From Prochilodus magdalenae (Eukaryota > Chordata > Actinopteri > Characiformes > Prochilodontidae): 64,000 nucleotides of DNA. A model generated the notes under the pieces. The model had not been told where the DNA came from and made no database searches. It was given only the letters and a program-made list of their open reading frames with translations. Location of the stretch: contig JAMWET010001948.1 of the NCBI GenBank assembly GCA_024036415.1, positions 1 to 64,000 on the forward strand, in the 5' to 3' direction. Made by a program: the position numbers and the translations under genes. Below are positions 51,401 to 62,000 of the stretch, piece by piece (position 1 is the first letter of the stretch; each line of letters opens with the position of its first letter).

Positions 51401-54400
51401 TTAGAATGACGTAATGCATCATGAGGTAATGAACCAGTCAGCATGAAGTAATGCATCATGAGGTAATGAATCAGTTAGCATGAACTAATGCATCAGTACG
51501 CATGAAGTAATGCATCATGAAGTAATGCATCAGTAAGCATGAAGTAATGCATCAGTTAGCATGAAGTAATGCATCATGAAGTAATGCATCACTTAGCATG
51601 AAGTAATGCATCATGCGGTAATGAATCAGTTAGCATGAAGTAATGCATCAGTTAGCATGAAGTAATGCATCATGAAGTAATGCATCAGTTATCATGATGT
51701 AATGCATCAGTTAGCATGACGTAATGCATCAGTTAGCATGACGTAATGCATCAGTTAGCATGACGTAATGCATCATGAAGTGATGCATCAGTTAGCATTA
51801 AGTAATGCAGGATGAACTAATGCATCAATTTCTATGAAGTAATGCACCAGTTAGCATGAAGTAATGAATCATGAAGTAATGCATCATGAGGTAATGCATC
51901 AGTTAGCATGACGTAATGCATCAGTTAGCATGAAGTAATGCATCATGAGGTAATGCATCAGTTAGCATGAAGTAATGCATCAATTAGCATTAAGTAAGGC
52001 ATCAGTTAACAGGAAGTAATGCATCATGAGGTAATGCATCAGTTAGCATGAAGTAATGAATCGGTTAGCGTGAAGTAATGCATCATGAAGTAATGCAACA
52101 GTTAACATGTAATAATGCATAAGTTAACAGGAAGTAATGCATTAACAATGATTAATCAAAGATAACTAATCATGTAACAGCTACATGCATACATGTTATG
52201 TGCAAATCTAAGAGCTGTTACTTCCTGTTAACTAATGCATCACTTCCTGTTAGTTAGTCACACCTAATGTAAAGTCTTATCGGACTTTTTAAGAGGGACA
52301 AATGCAAAGCAAAACAGCATGCAAAAACTAAACGAGTCTAAAAGCATAATATAACGCAGGATCCTCAGGAAGCTTCTAGAGCCCGACCGATATGGCTTCC
52401 CCATATAATATCTAATACTAACCACCCACCCAGTGTCACAGCTGGTAGATGGTCTTGGGTGGGTTTAGGTATATAATTAGAGTCTAATTTTCATGGACCA
52501 AAGTAACGGATGTCAGGAAAGAACACATACGGTTTATCAATACAACCCTTCACACCCCTCACACTTGCAGCTAAACAGCTTTCAAATACGCTTAGCTATG
52601 CGTTTTTGTTTTTTTTTATTATGTTTTGTCTGAAAAAATAGAACTCTATGTGAACAGGCCTTAAACAAGTGAATTTAAGCAAAATAAACTATCATGTGTG
52701 GAACTTTTGCGCAGTGCCCCCTAGTGGCTGTTTCTAAGGGGGAATGGAAGTTTTCTCATATTGTCTCAATGCTCATGTCCTGTTATGACCCATGTCTCAT
52801 ATTTCTGATTAAAACCATTATGTACGTTAACTTTTCCCTTGAACTGTAAACAGATGCAATAGCACCCTATCCCTGCTTCTCTGTCCGTGAAATGATGTCT
52901 CTGTGTTGAGCTGCTAGCAAGCAATGAAGGGTGAAAGGGGAGGAGTAAGAAAATTCTTGTTGACTATCCCTGTTGCCTGTTATGCACATTTCCTATTATG
53001 CATACAATGCATATGGCCTACGGCTATTTCCGGTTTTGCCTATAACCTGTGTCTCTCATTAAATGAATTTTAAAAGTATGTTGTCTTTTCCCCTGAACTG
53101 TTAACAGATGCACCAGGACAACATACATGGGTTACTGTGCCTCTGTGTTGAGCTGCTAGTGAGCAATGAAGGGCAAAAGGGGAGGAGCTTGAAATGAGTC
53201 ACACTGCCCCACAAAGCCGAACAAATCAAGAGAGTGCGCTGATAAACATGGGTGTGTTAGGATTGATAACTGCCATGAATTCTCATATCGGTCGGGCTCT
53301 AGAACCTACAGCCATCTACATTTCCTATTACTGAAATGAGAATCATCGGTTGTGGACGGTGTGTGTGTGTGTGTGTGTGTGTGTGTCACCCTCACTAACT
53401 TGTACAAGTGGTCTCATCCTCATTGAGGTTGTATCCTTCATTGCAGAGGCAATAAAAGCTTTGGAGCACGCTCACACACTGGTGTTCACAGCTATCGTTC
53501 CCAAATGAACAGTAGTCGATCACTGGAACAGGTAAACAGCGTGAGGACGGGGTTCAGTAGCAGCTCCGTATGCTGTGCATGCACACACTGAGCTGCCATT
53601 CCAACTCTGTAGTTATGGCTATAGTACACCATTCAAGCGTTCCTGTAACTCTTCTTTACTTTGCTTCATAACTGAATCCTGATTGGTTAACGTTAATGAA
53701 GTATTTATAAAACAACGATTATAAAAGCATCATAATGATATTTCTTAAAGGAAGTATTTGTTATTTTATGGAAGTACATACATGGAGGAAGCCGAATGAA
53801 CAGAAACACCATTGGGCATAGACCTGTGCACTTAATAGAGGAAGAGACGGGCCATGAGGGTAGGAAGAAACATGGCCGAAAGGTCCAAACACCAAAAACA
53901 CTACAGGAATATTTGTATAATTAAAGCTGATATTAAAGAATGGATTTCCTTTTAGTTTCCTATTACTATGGTATGCGCAATGCCTGTGCCCATTGCCTGT
54001 TATGCATATTGCCTATGCCCATTTCCTGTTTTGCATATTGCCTATGCCCATGTCCTGTTATGCCTATTGCCTATTTTGCATATTGCCTATGCCCATTTCC
54101 TGTTATACATATAACCTATGCCCATTTCCTGTTTTGCATATTGCCTATGCCCATTTCCTGTTATGCATATAGCCTATGCCCATTTCCTGTTATGCATATT
54201 GCCTATGCCCATTTCCTGTTATGCATAATGCCTATGCCCATTTCCTGTTATGCATATTGCCTATGCCCATTTCCTGTTATGCCTATTGCCTATGCCCATT
54301 TCTTGTTATGCCTATTGCCTAGTATGCATATTACCTATGCCCATTTCCTGTTTTGCATATTGCCTATGCCCATTTCTTGTTTTGCATATTGCCTATGCCC

Positions 54401-55980
54401 ATTTCCTGTTTTGCATATTGCTTATGCCCATTTCCTGTTATGCATATTGCCTATGCCCATTTCCTGTTATGCCCATTGCCTATTTTGCATACTGCCTTTG
54501 CCTATTTCCTGTTATGCACACAGCCAATGCCTATTACTTATGCCACAAATGCCCAAATGCCCTAGCGCCCCACTACTGACTCCCGTGCACATTCATTTTA
54601 CGTAAGGCTTAGCATGCACGCTAGTAGTGCTGTGACCATATTGGGAGAGACTTTCCTGTGTGCATAGCTGTGGCTGACGTTACTTTAACATGAACATGGT
54701 AAACTCAAGCCCATCTGCTAAACCTGACTAGCCATGTTCACCTGTCATCCTATAAGATGTATTCTTGTTCTGAGAACCAAACCCCCCACCCCAGTGCTGA
54801 GTGGTCCACTGCAGGTTTTTGGTGGTTTGAAGTGTAGTGCTGGTTACTGAGTAGCTCATTCTGAGATACCATATAGACTGACATTGAGAAACCAGAGCAG
54901 CATGACCTGTAGGTGTTTCTGTCATTCGCCACGCCCCCTGTACATCATAGCAGGTTTAGACAACCTACTGTCTCTGTGCTGTAAAGGTTAATAGGAGAAA
55001 AGGCTTGACTGGCTTAGTCGCCTCCACTAACTTGTGCAGGTCCGTTCGTCGTCATTGAGAGTGTATCCCTCCTTACAGCGACAGTTAAAGCCGTTAAGGA
55101 CGCTGACGCACTCGTGCTCACAGCTATCGTTTCCAAACGAGCAGTAGTCGATCACTGAAACAGGTAGACAGGGGTTAAAGAGTAGGGACCTACGGAAGGG
55201 CGGAGGGTCATTAGAAGTGATCTGATATACCACGCTAGAGGCAAGGGTGACCCATGGCATCTCTCTGTGAACAGAAGCTGAAGTTCCATCTTTACAAATA
55301 TCTATAAATAAACTTTCAGCATATCATTTATGTTGGGAGAAACAAGAAAGGCTGAAGCTAACATCTAGGACCAGCTACGATGCCCTGCCTCTTCACCTGG
55401 AAGCATCCTAATGGCCAAATTACTGGAAACGAGCTTTTCACGTTAACCTCACCAGGTCCTTCACAAGCTCAGGGGACAACAAGTGAGTCACCGGTAACTG
55501 AAACATACCCAATAGCATGCGTTTGGAATTGACATGGACTGGACAGGTTTCAACATCAGTGTTCAGACACAGTAGACTGACTTACAGATGTAAAAAAAAA
55601 AAAAAAATCTCCAAAATAAGTTTAATAATCTCATATTATTATTTCAACAGTTTCAAAAATGAGCATTATCAGATATAGATAATATTATTACGGTGCCCAG
55701 GATTTATTTAGTTGGGTATGGACCCTTTTCATACCAACAGCATTGGAACAATAACAGCCCAGACCAGTCGTATCTGCTGGAACGTATTTGCTGGGCTCTT
55801 GTATTTACTACACACAGTCATGTTCACTAGACTAAGCAGTTCAGCTCAGAGCGAGACCTAACCAAAGGATCTGCTCAGCTAAAGCCGGCCCATTTCTCTT
55901 ACCTACAATATATTTACCTAAACAGGATGTTCCATAGACGCTCCTGTCCACTCTCACAGCCCGGGGGGCATTTCAGCAAT

Positions 55981-56051
<71 letters not shown>

Positions 56052-59000
56052 TCATAACTGCCAAGTGATCAGCCTGATCGGATAAGCTTTCTGCTCTGAA
56101 CGTTAAGGTGGGATGGCAGAGTCACTGGGGGCATGTCTTACGAAGCACTTTGGGATGGGGTGAGTTCAGGACGAGGGGTAATGCAGGTTTACCACAGGGC
56201 ACCAGTAGTGTTTATGACTGGATATGAAATCTCAGCAGATGACAGGGATGCATTGTGTTATCGGGACTGGCATCAGCATCAGCATTGTCTAGGAGATTGA
56301 GTTAGTCAGTATTACTGAATACGGGCTGTAATTTCTGTAATTTTACAGATTGTACTGTTCGAGGGGCTCACTTAGGAGAACAATACACGACAGCTTGGTA
56401 TGAACTACAGGAGTTTCACAATAAACGCTTCCTCTATTTAAGAAACACATGAACTTTTCCACAGAATAAGACGGAATATTTACAGACCGGGCGGTTTGTA
56501 CAGGATTAATATCAACTGAGGTCATTTCTGGTATGGGATTGATATAAACTGGGATTATTAGTGGGGGCTAATGTAACCTCGGGTTGGGTCAATGGGTTTT
56601 CACAGTATTAACAGAACCTGTGACTGTTTCTACTTTTATGGCATGGGATTAAAATAATGTGGGATTATTAGCATGGATTAATGTAACATGGAATTGTTTC
56701 TATTGTGTTACATGCCACAGGATTAATATAACCTGGGTTTTTTAGTCTGGATTAATATAACCTGGGATTGTTTCCGCCTTGTTGTTAATAGTACGAATTA
56801 ATATAACCTGGGATTGTTTCTACTATTTTTTTTATGGCATGGGATTAAAATAACCTGGGATTATTAGCGTGGATTAATATAACCTGGGATTATTAGTGTG
56901 GATTAATATCACCTGGGATTATTAGCGTGGATTAATATCACCTGGGATTGTTTCTACTGTTTTTTATGGCATGGGATTAATATAACCTGGATTTACTAGT
57001 GTGGATTAATATAGCCTGGGATTATTAGAGTGGATTAATATCACCTGGGATTGTTTCTACTGTTTTTTTATGGCATGGGATTAAAATAACCTGGGATTGT
57101 TAGTGTGGATTAATATCACCTGGGATTATTAGTGTGGATTAATATCACCTGGGATTATTAGCGTGGATTAATATCACCTGGGATTGTTTCTACTGTTTTT
57201 TATGGCATGGTATTAAAATAGCCTGGGATTATTAGTGTGGATTAATATAACCTGGGATTATTAGTGTGGATTAATATCACCTGGGATTGTTTCTACTGTT
57301 TTTTATGGCATGGGATTAATATAACCTGGATTTACTAGTGTGGATTAATATAACCTGGGATTATTAGTGTGGATTAATATCACCTGGGATTGTTTCTACT
57401 GTTTTTTATGGCATGGGATTAATATAACCTGGATGTATTAGTGTGGATTAATATAACCTGGGATTATTAGCGTGGATTAATATAACCTTTGATTGTTTTT
57501 ACAGTTTTTTGCATGGAATAAAGGTAAACTGGGATTGTTATTGTTCTTATAGCATGTGGTTAATACAGTATAACCTGCAGTTATTTTTATTATTTTAGTT
57601 TCCATGTGATTACTACTCGTTTACATAGGTGATCCACCTCCATCCTGTGACCGTCTCAAGACTATTGTGCCCAGAGGCCTCGCAAATCCGGACCTGGGTG
57701 AAAAATAAAAACTGTCCCAGACGTGCTCGACATAAACACCCAGTCAGTTCAACAATCAACATTTTTTCTTTTTCACGTGATCGTCTGTTCGAGGCAAACC
57801 CTTTTGAAAGGCTGTGCTAGCTGTTGCCATGCTGTTCTTCGTCTAATGTCTTGATTTGAGGTGCACTATAAAAGCAAACCATTAGCTGATGACTGTAGCC
57901 GTTTTAGCCAGAGTGGGTCTACCTCCACCAGACGGCTGGCCCTGATGGATCTGAGAGCCGTTTTACGATCTCTAATCCCGGACTGAACTCCCCAGAGCAT
58001 TAGATAAGTCACGGAGCATAACCTGGGAAAAATGGATTCACTGTAGGGAGACAGGAAATCCGGGCTTGGGCCAAACTAAGTTTCGGGAAACTCTGCCTCG
58101 TAAGACACGCTGCTACTGGACTCAGTGGCGGGATGGCTCCGGTGGGCCGTATTCTTTTCACAGTCCATGAAATGGGATAAAATTTATAGGGTCTCGAAGA
58201 CGTTAGCGCCCACGCGTATCCAGTGGGTTGCCAAGCTAACTGCTTTGGAGCAAAACAAGAACAGCAGTGATGATCCAGGCCGAGCATGGCTAACAACGGC
58301 CGCTGTTTGGCATGACAAGAGCCCAGGGCATGAATATATTAACTCGTATTAGTCCTGGAATCAGCAGTTCCTCAGGGTTATGATGACGTGTCTTGTGCTA
58401 ACAGTCATGTCAAAGATATTGAGTCTGAACGTGGACCTGTTTATCTGTAGTGCTAGATGGTCTTCAAAGACGAAATACATCAACATAATGATCTATAGAC
58501 ATGCTTGCATGCAGTAGAAACCAGTTTTTTGCCAACGTTTAGAGCCCAGCTAATATAAACAGGTCAATTATTTTACAATTTGGGAATTAATTGGCGTGGC
58601 TGCGTGTTCTTCTGCGTGCACAGGTGCATTAATGTTGATGTTGATATTCCAAAGCATGCTAATAAGCTAATAGGACCATCCCTCATTCATTTGATTTCCA
58701 GTCAGAACAGCCATTAATGGCAACTCACGGAGACGTCTGTGAGGACAATGTATGCCAGGAGGTTCCAAAAAGTGAAAACGGGCCTCCTAACAACCACCTG
58801 GAAGACCCGCCAACAAAACGGATCCCCCCATCAGATAAGCAGCACTTGAAGCTTCCATCTCTGAGAGAGAGAGGAGAACCTCAAGCTCCACTCTTTAGCT
58901 TCAGATCTGAGAACATCCACGGGTGTTTCTGTCCATCCTTCTTCCGCTGTGAGAAGACACCTCAACGCTATGGAGGTCTGAAAGGAGGTGTAGCTTTTCA

Positions 59001-62000
59001 AGAAGCTCCTCACTGAGAAAAGGGGACAGAAGACACATCCAACAGAGAATCTGCTGGTGTTCTCAGGACAATGGACTGACCACCCCAGAGTCCAGAACCT
59101 CAACACCACCGAATGTGTTTAGGGTTACATAGATGGTGAGATGAAGCAAGCTTTGGGGGCGTGTCTCTCTGAAACTGAGTCCCCTGGAAAGAATGGAAGC
59201 TTTAATGAAGGTAAAGAGTGGACACACTTAACGCTCTGACCCTCTGTCAGAGCCTATGTTAAGTATGTCTCCTGCTTTTGGCCGTTTTGACTGGAAATTT
59301 AAAAACATGAATGGCGGTCTCTGACTTTTGCACAGTACAGTGTGGTCTGAGAAACTGAAACAGTGAGGATATGTGTAGTGGCGGTCCGACACCCTGACCC
59401 AGCCTCTGTATCGGTGAGGCACTAACTTGTACAGGTCTTCTTGTCTTCGTTGAGTGTGTAGCCAGTGTTGCAGTCGCAGGTGAAAGAGCCAGGAGAGCTG
59501 ATACAGATCTGCTCGCAGTCATGCTTCCCATCCGCACACAGATCAATGGCTGCAAGACATACAGAGCCACGCTGGGTTACATCGGGTTAAACTTTAAACA
59601 GGGAAACTTCAGAGTCATTCAGAGTGGTCTGAGGCGACATGCCCTGTGCTAGAGAAGCTGTCAACCAGAAGGAATCAACCAACAGGAATGAAACTTGGTT
59701 GGCACGTTTGATGTCCCGCTTTAGTCTTGGTGGAGACGCCCAACGAATCCGTGTGTGGAGGCACCGTGGTCAGCACCAAGATGAGCGGTTTGTAGTCACA
59801 CGTCCAGAAGGTCTGGGGTCACTCTACCACCACCTCTACCGCACCATCTGCAGGAACTGTGTGAGGATATTCAAGCTGCATGGGATGGATTATCACAGGA
59901 CTCCATTAGGAACCTCTACAGCTCCATACCGAGACGTCTGGCGTGTTGGGTTAGCCAACACGCCAGCCAGACGCCATACTGAGAGACAGACTTCAGTTAC
60001 TGTATTAATATTATAATTATCATGGAGAGAACACGAGGGCCCCACGGATGCCCTAGCTAGCAATCAAACCTGGACCTTTCTTGCTGTGAAGCAACAACCC
60101 CACCTTAAGCCCCACCGTGCCAACCAGGCAGAATACTATCTAAGGAGGCCTTATTGTTTCAGACCTGATGCTGTTATGCCAACATTAACATTCCACACAT
60201 AAGCCCAGAAGGCACTGGCAGGTTCACTGGTGGTGCAGGACAGTAGATAAAATTATATGTGTGGTAAACATCTGGTTCCTATCACTACTGGTGACCCAGT
60301 GCACTGCACAGTATGACCTAGTCAGCAGAGGAGCTGAAACGGATGTGTGGAATCAGAAAACTGTGCGGCACTCCGGGTCGCCAGTCACTAAACTTCTCCA
60401 CGATCCATTTCACATCGAACCACTCTGAATGACTGTTCACATCTTAACACAGAACGTTTAAAGGTCAGTGGAGTTCCATGTTTACATAACCAAAACAGGA
60501 TCAGAGAAGTCGCCCACCTGTGCAGGTCTTGCCGTCCTCATTGAGGGTGTACCCCGGCAGGCAGAGGCACTGGTAGGAGCCGGGAGAGCTCTCGCAGATG
60601 TGGTCGCAGCCGTGATCAGACTCAATGCAGAGGTCGATTTCTGTAAAACCAAGCCACATGAGTCTTTCCTGTGCAGTCAAATCAGGGGCAACACTGAATT
60701 ACCTCTGGAGGATTAACTGGGAATTCCAAGCACAAACGACGGCAGATTCAGGTGTCAAGCCATAGCTTCATTTCAGGGCTCTGTTTGTAGATGCTTGGGG
60801 TTTAATCAGATGATTTTGTGTAGTTCATTGTGATTAATTCTCAAATTTGATCCTACAGGAAGATTGTTCCCAATAAAAAACAACTAAATAGATTTATTTA
60901 TGAATTAAGTGGTTCATTTTATTAATTATATAACATTATTTTCATTTCTTGGATCCAGAACCTGAACATGAAAAAGATTTAACTGAATTACATCCTCTTA
61001 AATCAGCATCTCCACATGTACAGCAGGTTCTTAGTGAGGAACCGAAGGTTGGGTTCTAGCTTTACTGGCAGATACAGTGAGCGTCTGGTTCATAAGAACA
61101 AGATCCAGCAGCAAACACACAGGACAACACAGCTACAGACTGGCAGAGGGCCAAACCCCCTCTCTACTGACCGTGATGAGCGCCACCTCATTCCAATATC
61201 CCTTACCCACCGTAAGATGATCTCAGGTGACCTACAGAGAGACTGGCGAGCGGTGGCTGGGGTGAAACGCACAGCGAGCATGGTTCTAAAAACAGGCTTT
61301 TGGAGGTCATTAGTGATTTTCTAAATAAACAGATCTAATACAATATCTGATCTGGAGTTTGGGAGACATGGTTCCAGTAGTGTAGAGAATCAAACAGTAC
61401 CAACACAAACCCAGAACCTGTACACCTAGAGACACTGATCAGTTTTAGATGGGCTCCTAAATTTTTCCAGAGCTGTAGGCCATATGTAAAGTCAGTGGTT
61501 CACTTGCTCTATGATTGTAGCCTCTTGCACTCATACAGCTGGTGGGTTCTTGTGAACTGGAAGGGAATGGGAACTGGAGGTCCAGGAAGCTGCTGCTGCT
61601 TATGGTAGCTTCTATAGTTCCCCTGCTCTAAGAGCTGTATTTAAACGAGAGAGCTACAACCACAGAGTCCATCAGAGCAGTATACTGGCGCTGCAGCTGG
61701 GCAATCAAGGACTCAAGTTGACTTACTGCAAAGCTTGTCCTGGAACTGAAGGCCGAACTGGTGAATGAGATCGAAGCTCTCCACTAAGAACACGTGGTCT
61801 TCAAAGGGCGGGGACGCCATGGCTCTCAGGGAGGTCATGTCGGCTCTGGCCACACCCACAGCGTAGATCTCAATGCCGGACTCTCTGGCGGCGGCTGCCA
61901 CCTCAGCAACACGATCCTGTGGCCGTCCGTCGGTCACGATGACCGCTACGTGGGGGACGTTGGTCCGGGCTCCCTCGGCAGCGGAGAAGGCCACGTTCAT

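Noticed and set aside
53940..54605. 221-residue plus-strand frame with repeating Cys-Leu-Cys-Pro
   Set aside because: It is a by-product of the 29-bp minisatellite, without splice or promoter context, and lies antisense in a matn4 intron.
58717..59016. 99-residue plus-strand frame as a new gene
   Set aside because: No domain, antisense inside matn4, and the surrounding block ends like a Tc1-type repeat.
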